DNA from: Emydura subglobosa
Taxonomy: Eukaryota; Chordata; Testudines; Chelidae
Reading direction: 5' to 3'
Length of the DNA stretch: 64,000 nucleotides
Assembly (NCBI GenBank): GCA_007922225.1
Contig: ML679954.1
Location: 24,015,003 to 24,079,002 of the forward strand
The notes under the pieces were generated by a model. That model made no database searches. It was not told the DNA's origin and saw nothing but the letters and a program-made list of their open reading frames with translations. The translations under genes and the position numbers were made by a program. Within the stretch, counting starts at the first letter, position 1. Each line of letters opens with the position of its first letter. This document shows, in pieces, positions 12,693 through 24,300 of this stretch.

Positions 12693-12915
12693 TCATAAGA
12701 ACATAAAAGCAGCCATACTGGGTCAGACCAATGGCCCATATAGCTCAGTATTCTGTCTTCCAACAGCAGCCAATGCCAGGTGCTTCAGAGGGAATGAACA
12801 GAACAGGTAATCATCAAGTGATCCATCCCCTGTTGCTCATTCCCAACTTCTGGCAAACAGAGCCTAGGGACACTTCAGAGCATAGTTTTGCATCTCTGCC
12901 TATCCTCACTAATAA
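12693..12915 (-). mobile_element. CR1 LINE 3' region (antisense), distal part of split copy
   Basis: Plus-strand text includes CATACTGGGTCAGACCAATGG, then CCAATGCCAGGTGCTTCAGA and GTGATCCATCCCCTGTTG, all shared with the antisense CR1 beginning at about 55030. The element is interrupted at AATAACCATT by a solo LTR and resumes at 13572 with CCATTGATGG. Confidence 0.8.
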
Positions 12916-12920
12916 CCATT
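12916..12920. repeat. Target-site duplication, left copy (CCATT)
   Basis: CCATT directly abuts the LTR start; the identical 5-mer follows the LTR end at 13572-13576. The uninterrupted relative at about 55219 reads CCACCATTGATGG, which confirms the pre-insertion site. Confidence 0.85.
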
Positions 12921-13571
12921 TGTAACACGGTACAACTCACCGCTTTGGCACCTCCTGCTGGCTATCTAGTGAATCAGCTCTTAGCCGGGCAGATGCCCCT
13001 CTCTGCAGTGTCTTGCCATCCATACAGTCTCTGCTGGACCCTCATTTTCGTGACTCAGCCCTCTGGCTGAGTTACAATCCATTTCCCCCCATTTCCAGGG
13101 GATCCTGCATTTCGTTTTCACCACTTTCCACTGTGGCCATTGCAGTCCTACCACCACTCCTATGGCAATCTAGGGGAGAGGGGAGGGACCAGGCCCATCC
13201 ACTACTCCAGGTCTCAGCCCAGGGACCCTGTGTGTGTGGCAGCCTTCTGCTACATCTCCCCCACAACTTCTCTGTGCATTTCCCTGGGCCACTTCCCCAT
13301 AGCCCCAGTACCTTCTCTGCCCTTGCTTCAGGGTGCTCAGCTCTGCTGAGTTCCACAGCCAGCCAGTGCTCTGTTCAGGGTGCTGACAGTGCTCCCTCTT
13401 CAAGCTCCTGCGAGTCACTCCCTTACTCTGCTCTGCAGCTCCCTTTTATACCTGCCTCCTGGCCCTGATTGGCTGCTATGCAGCCCTTTCCTATTATATG
13501 CTTCTCAGCAAGCCTCTCCAAGGGCCCTCTTAACCCTTTCCTGGCCTGTGAGGGGCAGGCACCTCATCACA
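12921..13571 (-). mobile_element. Solo LTR inserted in a CR1 (antisense)
   Basis: A 651-bp insertion with termini TGTAACAC and CATCACA (TG...CA rule), flanked by a direct duplication of CCATT at 12916-12920 and 13572-13576. The flanking CR1 sequence rejoins cleanly across it. Read on the minus strand it has a CCAAT box (13472-13468) and a TATAAAA box (13450-13444). A canonical AATAAA was not seen. There is no internal retroviral coding region, so it is a recombination product (solo LTR). It is younger than the CR1 it interrupts. Confidence 0.88.
13444..13472 (-). promoter_or_regulatory. LTR promoter: CCAAT and TATA boxes
   Basis: Minus strand: CCAAT at 13472-13468, then TATAAAAGG from 13450. 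The spacing of about 18 bp is short but the pair is repeated in the LTR remnant at 12629-12679. Confidence 0.6.
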
Positions 13572-15990
13572 CCATTGATGGATCTATTCTCCATTTACTC
13601 ATCTAGTTCTTTTTTGAACCCTGTTATTGTCTTGGCTTTCATAACATCCCCTGGCAAAGAGTTCCACAGGTTGACTTTATGTAAGGTGAATAAATACTTC
13701 CTTTTGTTCATTTTAAACCTGCTGCCTATTAATTTCATTTGGTGACACCTAGTTCTTGTATTATGAGGAGTAAATTACACTTACTTATTTACTTTCTCCA
13801 GATCAGTCATGATTTTATAGACTTCTATCATATCCACCCCTTCATCGTCTCTTTTGCAAACTGAAAAGTCCCAGGCTTATTAATCTCTCCTCATATAGAA
13901 GCTTTTCCATACCCATAATCATTTTTATTGCCCTTTTCTGTACCTTTTCCAATTCCAATATATGTTTTTGAGATGGGGCAAGCAGATCTGCATGCAGTAT
14001 TCAAGATGTGAGCATATCATGGATTTATAAAGAGGCAATATGATATTTTGTGTCTTTTTAGCATTCCTTTCCTAATGATTCCTAACATTCTGTTTGCTTT
14101 TTTGACTGCCAATACACATTAAGTGGATGTTTTCATCCATAATGACTCCAAGATCTCTTTCTTAATTTAGACCTTCATCATTTTATATGTATAGTTGGGA
14201 TTATGTTTTCCAATGTGCAGTACTTTGCATTTATCAACATTGAATTTCATCTGTCATTTTGTTGCCCAGCTACCCAGTTTTGTGAGATCCCTTTGTAACT
14301 CTTCACAGTCTGTTTTGGACTTCACTATCTTGAGTAGTTTTGTATCATCTACACATTTTTCCACCTCACTGTTTACCCCTTTTCTCAGATCATTTATGAA
14401 TATGTTTGAACAGCACAGATGCCAGTATAGACCTCTTGGGGACACCCCTGTTTACCTCTCTCCATTCTGAAAACTGACCATTTATTCCTACCCTTTATTT
14501 TCTATCTTTTAACTTGGTACTGATCCAGAAGAGGACCTTCCCTGTGATCCCATTACAGCTTACTTTGCTTAAGAGCCTTGGTGAGGGACCTTGTCAAAGG
14601 CTTTCTGAAAATCTAAGTACACTATATCCACTGGATCTCCCTTGTCACATGCTTGCTGACCCCCTCAAAGAATTCTACTAGATTGGTGAGGCATGAATTT
14701 CCTTTACAAAAACCATGTTTACTCTTCCCCAAGAAATCGTGTTCTGATAATTCTGTTCTTTACTATAGGTTCAACTAATTTGCCTGGTACTGAAGTTAGG
14801 CTTATCAACCTGTAATTGCTGGAATCGCCTTTGGAGCTTTTTAAAAATTGGTGTCACATTAGCTATCCTCCAGTCATCTGGTACAGAAGCTGATTTAAAT
14901 GATAGGTTACATACCACAGTTAGTTGTTCTGCGATTTGATATTTGAGTTCCTTAAGAACTCTTGCATGAATATCATCCAGTCTTGGTGACTTCTTACTGT
15001 TAAATTTATCAATTTGTTCCAAATCCTCCTCTAATGCCACCTCCAATCTGGGACAGTTCCTCAGATTTGTCACCTAAAAAAGAATGGCTCAGATTTGGGA
15101 ATCTCCCTCACCTCCTCAGTCGTGAAGACCGATGCAAAAAATTCATTTAGTTTCTCCACAATGGCCTTTTCTTCCTTGAGTGCTCCTTTAGCATCTCGAT
15201 GGTCCAGTGGCTCCACTGGTTCTTTAGCAGGTTTCCCACTTCTAATGTACTTAATTTTTTTGCTGTTACTTTGAGTCTTTGGCTAGTTATTCTGCAAATT
15301 CTTTTTTGGCCTTCCTAATTATATTTTTACATTTCACTTGCCCGAGTTTATGTTCCTTTCCCTTTTCCTCAATAGGATTTAACTTGCACTTTTTAAAGGC
15401 TGCTTTTTTGGCTCTGTTTTTTTTACTTTGTTTTTTAATCATGGAGGCACTTTTTTGGTCCTCTTACTATGTTTTTTAATTAGAGGTATACATTTAAACT
15501 GAGCCTCTATTATGGTGTCTTTAAAAAGTTTCCATGCAGCTTGCAGGAATTTAATTTTTGGCACTGGACCTTTTAATTTCTATTGAACTAATTTCCTCAT
15601 TTTTGTGTAGTTCCCCATTCTGAAATTAAATGCTACCATGGTGGGCTGCTTTGGTGCCCCCTCTCCCCCCAAGGATGTTAAATTTTATTATGTTATAGTC
15701 ACTGTTACCAAGCAGTTCAGCTATATTCACCTCTTGGACCATATCCTGCACTCCATTTAGGAGTGAATCAAGAATTGCCTCTCCTCTCCTGGGTTCCAGG
15801 ACTAGCTGCTCCAAGAAGCAGTAATTAAGGTTAAAAAACTTTATCTCTGCATCCCATTCTGAGGTAGTATGTATCTAGTCAACATGGGAATACAACTCAT
15901 TATTGATGAGGTTTTTATTTTTATAGCCTCTCTAATCTCCCTGAGCATTTCACAGTCACTATCACCATCCTCGTCAGTTCATGAATAGGT
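13572..15990 (-). pseudogene. CR1 LINE ORF2 and 3' region, decayed (antisense)
   Basis: Continuation of the split CR1. On the minus strand three frame fragments are recognisable. 15814-15626 carries the end of the endonuclease (RRGEAILDSLLNG and ELLGNSDYNII). 15073-14771 carries the RT N-terminal part (SPRLDDIHARVLKEL, SVPDDWRIANVTPIFKK). 14445-14254 carries the RT catalytic area (SNIFINDL, then VDDTKLLK in place of FADDTKL). The FADD alanine is replaced by valine, and frameshifts and stops separate the blocks. It is an old, inactive, 5'-truncated copy. The right end is set where similarity to the copy at 55.0-59.1 kb fades. Confidence 0.8.
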
Positions 15991-17473
15991 GGAGGTAATT
16001 AATCTTAACTGAATCCTAGGAAACCAAAGGAAGTTTTAGTTACTTAAAAGAAGCCACTGAAGAAGCTGTCTGGAAACAGGCAAATTAGTGACTATTTAGA
16101 ATCTGCACTTAAAAATTAAATCCTGCTGTTTCTCTATTTACACAGGTTAGCTGATGTCTCCTTCCCAGGAAGATAAACTCCAGGCAGATAAACACCAGAT
16201 GTTTAGACTAACAGGAAAAGCTGTTAGTACGTTAAATTACAATAGCATTTCAATATCCCATTAAAATCATTTAAAAAACAATTAAATCTAATTGCTTGAC
16301 AGTGCTTTCAAAACCTTCCTCTCATGAATGATGTTGACGTCTTGGTGATGTCATCATTTTGCAGAAGCCTTGCTGGGCTAGAAGGTTACTGTTTGTGGAT
16401 GCTGTATTGTGGCTTCTTCTTAGCTGTCATGTTGCTGGTTTGCTTGATTGTAGAGACGAGATGAACCTGCTGAGCCAAGATGACAGTCCTGCTCTGCTGG
16501 TCTCAATTCAGAGAGATTTATACTCTTTTCATTCAATAATCTCACTGAAGATGGAAGGAACACCTCTTTCAGGGCTTTGCTGGATTCAAGTATCAGTTGC
16601 TGTCACCTTTTCATTGGCTCATCGCCTTTGTGGGACGGTCTTGATAGCATCTCCAGGTCATGAGTATGCAATCTATTAATGCATATGCAGCAGGCATGCC
16701 ACTGCTTTTGTCTTAGTAGTGGGAAATCAGAACATCTTTGAAGAATGAGTTTTAACTTGTTTGTTCATTTTTTCTGGTGTATTCCTTTTGTTCCTTAAGG
16801 GTGCAACAGTAGTTGAAATTGTTTCAGATGTGTCCAAATATTTTCTATATGGATCTTTCATCTCTCAGAACAGTCATGTAAAACTTAAAAGGATCCTTAA
16901 AGGGTCTTTAAACTTGAATGGTCATCAAAAAGGATGCTGTCTTTTCATTTTACAAGTCCGTAGAGAGGTGTTTTTTATCTCTGAGTCTGGCAAGGAGTTG
17001 CTTGAGCATTGCCAGATAACTAATTAATTCCTTAATTAATATAAATATTTTATACTCAAATGACTTTACATTAGAAAAGTGTCACAGTAGTAAGTGATCT
17101 TGCTATATCTGTATGAAAAACATCTTACTATTCACATATCAATCACATCATGCAGTTAATATACAAAGGCTTGCACTTAAATACAAAATATTTGCACATA
17201 TACATCTCAAAATGCGCTTATGCCACCTTAAGCATTTGAGAGACAAAAAAAGTTTTCACTTTTAAGTGAAAACCTGAGTTGGATATAACCAATATCTTCT
17301 ATAAAACATTCCCAACCATAAACACTCTCCTTAACATTTGAAGAATAAAGACTTTAGTGTTTATAAAAGAAATCAGTTTCAACAAGGATAGTTCTAGAAT
17401 TCATTGCGTCCGTTTAAAACTAATGTTTTTCTCTTTGCAAAGAGGAGGAGTAAAAAAAGTTCACTTTTATGAC
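15991..17473. other. Unclassified sequence
   Basis: The 106-codon frame at 16359-16679 begins just before a TTTTGCAG acceptor-like site and has a hydrophobic start, but no family could be recognised and its end is not at a donor site. No repeat was recognised either. Confidence 0.35.
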
Positions 17474-17765
17474 TTAGGTCTTACCTATACCGACCTGCAG
17501 TTTGGAATACCAGAATATGGATAGCAGCACACACCAAAGTGCTGTGTTGTAACTTCCCTATGTGAATGCTCCAAGAGCAAATGAAAAGGTTCCTACTTTG
17601 CATTAACATATTCCTCTTCAAACAGGATTACATTAATGAGAACTAGGAGCCTTTTAGCTTGCTCCTGGAGCATCCACAGAGGGGAGTTAAAACACAGCTC
17701 TTTAGTGTGCACTGCTATTCACATTTCTGCTTGAGTCTCACATGCGGGAGAACATAGGCATAGCT
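17474..17765. mobile_element. Large palindromic MITE
   Basis: The two halves are reverse complements of each other over about 110 bp (inner part 17510-17730). The left half reads ATAGCAGCACACACCAAAG, then TGAATGCTCCAAGAGC and AAAAGGTTCCTA; the right half, reversed, reads ATAGCAGTGCACACTAAAG, then TGGATGCTCCAGGAGC and AAAAGGCTCCTA. The outer left end reads TAGGTCTTACCTATACC. It would fold into a very long hairpin. No coding capacity. Confidence 0.7.
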
Positions 17766-18267
17766 TTAGTTTATAGTTCTGATAATGCATCCTAAGCATC
17801 AGTCATCTTGCACGGAAAATAGTCTTATATTTTTGTACACAACCAGGGTTCCTTCTAAAAAAAATTTCTTAAAATAAAGATCATGTCTATACCAAACTTG
17901 TATCTTGTACAAGGTACCTCTCCTTTGAAAAGACTCATTTGTAAGTTGTTTGCCTTTTGACCAAATAGTTCCTATTACATTTATACCTACCATTTGTACT
18001 ACATTTGCAATTTGCAATTAAAGACGTATATTAAATATTCTATACAAGGCAAAAATCAGAACAGCTAACACTTAGACATCTTTCAAAACATAGTATAAAA
18101 GAAAATAGTATAGAATGTTAAAACGGGTTATTAAGCTGCATTCCTGAGTCAATATAAACATGCTTTGAGGTAATTAATGTTCTTATGGCAAAGGAGGTGT
18201 TATTCTCATTGACATTTTTGGTACTTGTCACTTGTTGACAGAAAGCAGAGATATAGGAAGTTCCTTA
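17766..18267. other. Unclassified sequence
   Basis: AT-rich, nothing recognised. Confidence 0.4.
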
Positions 18268-18327
18268 ATTATGTTGTGCAAAATGAAGCACTCGGGACTG
18301 TTTCAAGGGGAAAAGGCAGTATGCCGC

Positions 18328-18335
18328 ATTTATTA
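18328..18335 (-). terminator. LTR polyadenylation signal
   Basis: AATAAA on the minus strand (18334-18329), about 300 bp after the TATA box and 60 bp before the LTR end. Confidence 0.6.
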
Positions 18336-18627
18336 ACAGAAACTTAAATTAGTAACTAGCTTAAGCCTATGCACCCACACATACACACACATACACGCGC
18401 CCAAACGTACCAGAAAACATTCTATAGTTATATACAGCTACCAGTCCTGATTGTGGCTTGAGGTCGTAGCTTGGGTCCGTTGCTGGAGTTTGTGGCTCGT
18501 GGCAGATACCTGGCCAGGGAAGCTGGGCACAAGGAGAGCGGGGTCTTTGTTGGGCACGCACCGACGCTCTTCTTTGATGGTGTGCAAAACGTTATTCTTC
18601 CCCCCAAAGCCTTGCAATCTCACCCAG

Positions 18628-18637
18628 TTTTTTTATA
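18628..18637 (-). promoter_or_regulatory. LTR TATA box
   Basis: TATAAAAAAA on the minus strand, correctly ordered between the repeated U3 region and the AATAAA signal. Confidence 0.55.
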
Positions 18638-18936
18638 GTTTTTGAGTTTGGCTGTGTCATGTCGCTTCTCTGTGACCGTTGATTGCTGGCACAATAGCAG
18701 ACGTGACTTTCAGCTTGTTCTTTGGTGTCTTTGATTAAATTTGTTCCTTTGTTTTCTGTGGTGGATCCTTCTTGCTTTTTAGGGATGCGTTCACACTTTT
18801 CAGCAGTTAGGGTGGACTCCACACTTCATCAGGACAAACTGGCAGTTTGGGTCTGACTCACACATACATACACCCTCCATTCACACCTTGTTCAGATAAC
18901 TATCTTATTCATCTAAAGGTTTAGAAAGGGTTTGAT

Positions 18937-19009
18937 ACAAGATGGAGTACATAGGGTCAAAATGGGGTTTTACACAAGATGGAGTACATAGGTCAAAATG
19001 GGGTTTTAC
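18937..19009. repeat. Tandem duplication in LTR U3 (37 + 36 bp)
   Basis: Two adjacent units both starting ACAAGATGGAGTACATAGG and ending CAAAATGGGGTTTTAC; they differ by one G. A third decayed start (ACAATATGGAGTATG) follows. Repeats in U3 often act as enhancers; here that is inference from position. Confidence 0.85.
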
Positions 19010-19094
19010 ATTTACAATATGGAGTATGACTGAGAGAAGTTCAAATGTTATAGACAAAATTGTGAGATGGTGATTATACATAACCATATAGAAG

Positions 19095-19141
19095 TTGACA
19101 CAAATAAGGGTATGAATGGGCTGACACAAATAAGGTATGAA
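19095..19141. repeat. Second tandem duplication in LTR U3
   Basis: TGACACAAATAAGGGTATGA recurs 24 bp later as TGACACAAATAAGGTATGA. Confidence 0.8.
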
Positions 19142-19349
19142 TTAAAAGCTATGAATTAATCTACAGGGTTACAATTATAATTTTATTCCTACAATTAGCT
19201 TGAACAGTTCATATCATAAGCAACTAAAAAACTCAAAAAGAAAAGAAACAAAAGGATCCTACAAACATGTGAGCCATCATTCTTCAAGCAACATATGTAT
19301 GAAAACAACTGTAAGCATCTCCTAAAATTCAGAATAGGCAAGGGCAAAA

Positions 19350-19371
19350 TAAATACATAAATAAATACAGA
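19350..19371. repeat. (AAAT)n-like microsatellite
   Basis: AATAAATACATAAATAAATA tract, A-rich and imperfect. Confidence 0.7.
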
Positions 19372-19565
19372 ATAATTGCATTAACAATTTGTCAATATTG
19401 AGGTTTACCCCCAAAGCAGTTTCAATATAACAAAGAATACAGGTTCAAACAAACCCACCAACAATTAAATTAAAGATCCAGTCAACAATCTCATTAGAGA
19501 ATACTGAACAAAACAAAGTGAATAAAAAAAAAAAAAGATGGATTTACCAAATACAGATACTGTTT

Positions 19566-19632
19566 TGGGGCTCAATCTAGCATCCACTGAAGTCGATGGG
19601 CAGACTCTGATTTCAATGGGCTTTAGACCAGG
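19566..19632. repeat. Short palindromic repeat
   Basis: GGGCTCAATCTAGC, then CCACTGAAGTCGATGGG and TGATTTCAATGGGCTTTAGA; a decayed member of the TTGACTTCAATGG family. Confidence 0.45.
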
Positions 19633-19689
19633 CATCTTAAGATTTACTAAGGCTTCCTAAACTTCAATTACAAAATCTTCTCTAAAGAT

Positions 19690-20052
19690 AAAATACATTG
19701 TCATAAGAATATAAGAAATGCCATACCAGAATAGAATAATTAGTACCTCAAATCCGGTATTGTGTCCAGCTTTAACCAATGCCAGACATATTTGAGGGGA
19801 AGGTATGCAAGTATTTCATTAAGCAATATTATGATTGTTCTTTCTGCACCAGGGAAGAAATTTATTCTTTGATGTCTAATGATTGATAATCCTTATAATA
19901 TTTTTTCTCCTAGCTACTGTAACTGCATGTGTTAGTCTTGTTTAGCTAGATTTTTAATAATCTTTTGCATCTGCCTGAATAGCATCCTGTGACTTTGCAT
20001 TTCACAGGCTAATTATATGTTGTGTAAAAGATTTTCTTATTACCCTGTTAAA
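19690..20052 (-). mobile_element. CR1 LINE 3' region, old copy (antisense)
   Basis: Order and wording match the antisense CR1 3' regions at 12693 and 55030: CATAAGAATATAAGAAATGCC, then CAATGCCAGACATA, GGGAAGAAATTTATTCTTTG, and finally GCATCCTGTGACTTTGCATT and TCACAGGCTAATTATATGTT. It is more diverged than the other copies and holds no RT. Confidence 0.6.
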
Positions 20053-20185
20053 TATCAAGGACCAAATTTCCATTTACTTCAGTGGGATCAGAATTTAGCT
20101 TCAAGAGACCAAGGGTAAAATCTCGGCTTCACTGAAATCATTGGGAGTCTTGCTATTGACTTCAGTGGTGCCAGGATCTCACCCC
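20053..20185. repeat. Two adjacent palindromic repeats
   Basis: 20113-20185 runs from GGGTAAAATCTCGGC to GCCAGGATCTCACCCC with TATTGACTTCAGTGG inside. 20053-20104 has the core CATTTACTTCAGTGGGATC. Confidence 0.6.
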
Positions 20186-23100
20186 AAACCACAAGTCCAA
20201 ACTGCAGTGCATGCTAAGGATTCCTGCTTTTAAAATAAAATGAAAACTTTAGTGAAGAGAACAAATTGAAGGCCAGGATTCACACACCCCAGTTGATCAG
20301 ACATTATTCTGACTGTGCTGCCCAACCCAGATTCTGGAAAATATGGATAATTTGCTATTGACAAAAATATAGATTTTTCCCTTTCTCTTCTACCCTTTAA
20401 CTCTACTGTGGTCAAACTAAGAATGAAAAATATGAAGTTCATTCGGCACTGTCTTTAGCTGTGGTTTCAGTTCATTGATTCAAATGCTCTGTGCTTGCTC
20501 TCACTCAGTAAATTTGGATGGCATGCTATTTAAGAAGCTGGCTGGATGAAAGAATAATCCAAAATGCCTTCTCACATTTCAACCCAGGTGTAACTCAGTG
20601 CATAGTAATTCACAAAGAAGTTTCGACAGCTCTTCCAGGGAGATTTCTTTCCCCCATCACAGGCAAAAGGTTGAAGATACAAAATTGGGCCGCAATCCTC
20701 TAGCTGTAGCGCATAGACATCAGTCTATTCACATAATACATGCCATGCGACCAGGGCCTTAGACATACTGGACAACCAATAAACAGTCTATCAGAGAGAA
20801 GCATTTTCTTTAATTTATACTTATGTAACTGTCTGATCCACAACCAGAGGAAGTCGATGTCAGGACTCCCACTGACTTCAATGAATTTTGGATCAGTCTG
20901 TTAATTTTGCCACTCTAAGGAAGTACTGTTTCAAGTATCTGTGGAGCTTTTAGCTACACTCCCATGATTAGAACATCAGAGCTTCATTTGATAGAGCACA
21001 GAGCAGAAAAAGTACACAAGATTATCACAAATAAAAACTGCCAATTTGCTGCTATTCACAGTTTGTCATATTCATTTATACAGAAACATTTTGGTGAGCA
21101 CAGTTTTGTTTATAAAAATGTCTGTAGACAGCAAAAGCATCTTGAAGACTAGCATAAATATTGGCAAGAATTTGCATAAAGTACTCTGATAGCCTTTTCA
21201 AAACAGATAGATGCACAACAGATTTGAACAATTGCAAATGTTATAAATAATTATTCACACAGCAGATCTGTATAGTTGTGAATGTTGAAAGTTAATTTGT
21301 GAAGAAAAAAAGGGGGATTACTTTTCATTAGTCAGAGTAATATGTCATTTGATATATTCATCTACCATGTACTAGCTTTCACTGAGTGTTCCAGGAAATG
21401 TTTGGTACAAAACAAAATTGCTGGGCTAAGAAGACTCGATTTATTCAGAATTCCACTCTCGAGGGCCTTCTTTAAAAACATAGGGAAATTCCATCAGATC
21501 TCAACAGAATTTGTAAAGGTATAGCTATTCGAAGAACATGAACCTACCAGACATTATTTTATTTTGTTTGGAAAAACCCATCAGGGGTATTTTCACGGTA
21601 ATTATTCAAATGTTGCAGGTACTTTCTTTTGTTATATTTTTCTTTTGAAAGCTCTTAATATGGTTATTTTTGACCCCTCGCTGGTCACAAGAATGGGTTA
21701 TAGTAGCAGTCACACTTAAAAAGTTTTCTGCTGCTCTGAAGGATTTTCAAAGAAATTCCCTGTACTTAAAATGGGGGTGAAGCAATTGTTGGAATCCAGT
21801 AATCTCACTCCAAATGGCAGAAACTCTTTAAGTTCACTCATGTCTGCATCATACAACCCTGTCAAAAAACTGTCTGCTCTCACGTGAGTCCTTGTGGTCT
21901 GGATGCCTCTGCACTGCCCTGTTCTTTATTCTCCCTCTTCCAGGCCCTTAAACCCAGACTCCACACACTGTGATCATACAGTCAGCACCCTTATTGGAGC
22001 TGCATTTATGCAGACAAAATGAATTTCAAAAATAAAAATACCAAAAGCCTGTGCCAGGGCCTAGCTCTTGTCTCAGTGCCTGGATGAGTGAAAGAGTACC
22101 GTTACAGGGTCCTTTCATCCGTTCTTAGAACATGACCCAGTCTGAGGTTTGGCTTGCAACTGCCCTGCTCAGACCTGTCTTCCTTACAGGCTTACCAGAG
22201 TCAGCCCCTTCAAGGAATACTTCCTCTCTCTTATAAGGAACCAATTGCCTAAGGGTCCCTCTCTGCACCAGGCTTCAAGGCTCCTGCAGGCAGCTGCCTC
22301 ACTGCTTTTGCTCTCTCACAAACCCATATGTTTGATAGAATATAGCATGATTTTTTTTTTCTTTTGGCTGCTGCGCTGCTACCTTTTGTCCCCTTCCCTT
22401 ACGCCATGAATAGTCCCGCCAATATCAAATTTATTCTCAACAGCATAAAATAGTCCTCAGCATGAGCAGGGATGAAGATTTGGACCACTGCTTACCACAC
22501 CATTTTAACCCAGTGCCTTGCAATCTTTTTTATCCAGAATTGGTTCTGTGTAAGTGCAAGTTTACAGCTTTGTAACACCATTAAGCAATATCTGAGAGCA
22601 GGTATTATCTACTAGCTATTAATTTATGAATGAATTTCAGCTAAAATAGAAAAAGAAAGCAGTCAACTTCAGGCCTCTGTGGGAACTGACATCTGGGGAC
22701 TGTGTTCAGGATTTCCATGGTGACCCTATGTCTGTTATATATGATGCTTCCTTCCTGAAAACCAGATGTAGTTGATGAGTAGGCAGAGATAACCCAAGAA
22801 GGAGGTTTCCAAAATAATACACACTATTGGAATTGCTATATTCTTAGCACCTACCAGAGACGGGTGTACAAAGGACCCATCTCTGGGCAGATTACAAAAT
22901 TTCAGAGCATAGCACATTTGTTCCTAGGACAGTTGTATGGAAAAGTCATTATTTGTCAAACATATAAGCAACTTAAAATGCAAAGCAAGCACTTAAAAAT
23001 GTCTGTGCACTTTCTTACTCTGTATTATAGTGCCTGGACTTCTTCATCTGTATTCACAAAGCTATCCACCTTGTACCTCTGTGATATAAAATCTATTTAT

Positions 23101-24212
23101 AAGGAGAGGGCTAAGACATATTACAAGGTATTACTTTACTAAGAGCATTTATTCTGTCGTTCTAATTTGCTTTTTTAACTTGTATGAGATGAACATTTGA
23201 ATACTAATACACATGTATTTGATAATTTACATAGTGTGCCAGTAGAGGAGTAGGTAGCTCAACCATCAGGAAAGAAGCAGAATGCTATTCAGAAGTGATC
23301 TGAGAAGATGGACAGGAGTGTTATGCATCCAGGGGCTACGAATGTGAAAGTATGTGATGCTAGCAGAACAGAGTGAACAATTAAATACTTTTTGTGATGA
23401 CACTCCCCTTTCTTCTCTTTGGGGATTTGTCCACAAGCATTTTATAATTTTCTTGAATATTTGTGTTAAATTATAGGTCAAATAATATATAGTCTTAAAG
23501 CTGGATTAGGACAATCTGGAGCTTCAGGGACACCTTTGCAGAATACTTCATTGTGGCATGTACCTGACAACCCCAATAAGGTGCTCCTGCCCTTGGTTAG
23601 GCTGGTGACATAGCACCGGAGGTTGCTTACACAAGACCCCCTCTGTTGGGGTGGCAGACACTCAGCACCATTTTCAGGTAGTCCAGGGATTTTCCCTCTT
23701 TCCCAACCCACATCTGGTCTTTAGGCAGGCGAGAGACACCCCAACCCATTGCTGCTGCTGCCTATCTCGGAATGAGCTTCCCAGTACACCTTCTTCCTCC
23801 TTCACTTGTGAATCCCTCTTCAGGTGGGCTGAAATCCATCCAGTAGGAGGGAGGCCTCAGTCATTCTACCCTAAGTGGAGTGTCATGTGTAGGGCAGGCT
23901 GTTTATGCAAGCACAGCAGATGTACTTATGCCAGGAGCTCTGACTATTGCAAACATTCTCCAGTATTCAGCCAACGTTAGCTGCTTTCATGCATACCTGC
24001 AAATTCATCTGCTAGCATGTTCACAGGAAAAAGAACACAAAATGGTTAGGAACATTGCCAAAGGGAATTGACTTCAAAATTTGAATGAATACTGGACTAT
24101 TTGATTGCTCCAGTGAATAGGAACTAGAGTGAGTAGCATAAATACCTGACTCGCTTTGGAAATCTAACCATGTAACTGAAAGAGTCGTTATCAACATGGG
24201 GCTGCTCGTATT
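20186..24212. other. Unclassified sequence
   Basis: Contains a decayed palindrome at 20832-20899. A C/T-rich segment at 21700-22420 has an LTR-like texture (CTTATAAGG near 22232, short CCTCTCTG blocks), but no ends or signals could be defined. Frames at 23651-23980 and 22864-23142 have no recognisable domain. Confidence 0.4.
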
Positions 24213-24300
24213 ATCTTGTGTAAATCCAGAGGAACTTAATAGAGTTTATTGGAATTGCTTTGATTTTGCACTGGAGTAATTAGGAGCAGAATTTGGCCCC
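24213..24300. repeat. Palindromic repeat ending AATTTGGCCCC
   Basis: TGTGTAAATCCAGAGGAACTT in the left half and GCACTGGAGTAATTAGGAGC, then AGAATTTGGCCCC, in the right half. Same family as 25397, 26480, 39881 and 42205. Confidence 0.55.

Larger units (their letters stand above)
18272..19173 (-). mobile_element. Solo LTR with 4-bp target duplication (antisense)
   Basis: A 902-bp element with plus-strand ends TGTTGTGC and GGGTTACA (TG...CA), flanked by ATTA at 18268-18271 and 19174-19177. On the minus strand the order is U3 with short tandem duplications (19141-18937), a TATAAAAAAA box (18637-18628) and AATAAA (18334-18329), followed by a short U5. No coding sequence of a retrovirus is present. 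A 4-bp duplication is typical of gammaretrovirus-like (class I) elements, but class cannot be fixed from an LTR alone. Confidence 0.8.

Noticed and set aside
12025..13745. Series of 60-157 codon plus-strand frames
   Set aside because: They lie in LTR sequence and antisense CR1; none has a conserved motif.
16359..16679. 106-codon frame with a signal-peptide-like start after a TTTTGCAG site
   Set aside because: No recognisable protein, no donor site at its end, and no supporting neighbouring exon.
22149..22409. Possible antisense LTR around 21700-22420
   Set aside because: TATA-like CTTATAAGG is present, but no TG...CA ends, polyadenylation signal or target duplication could be found.
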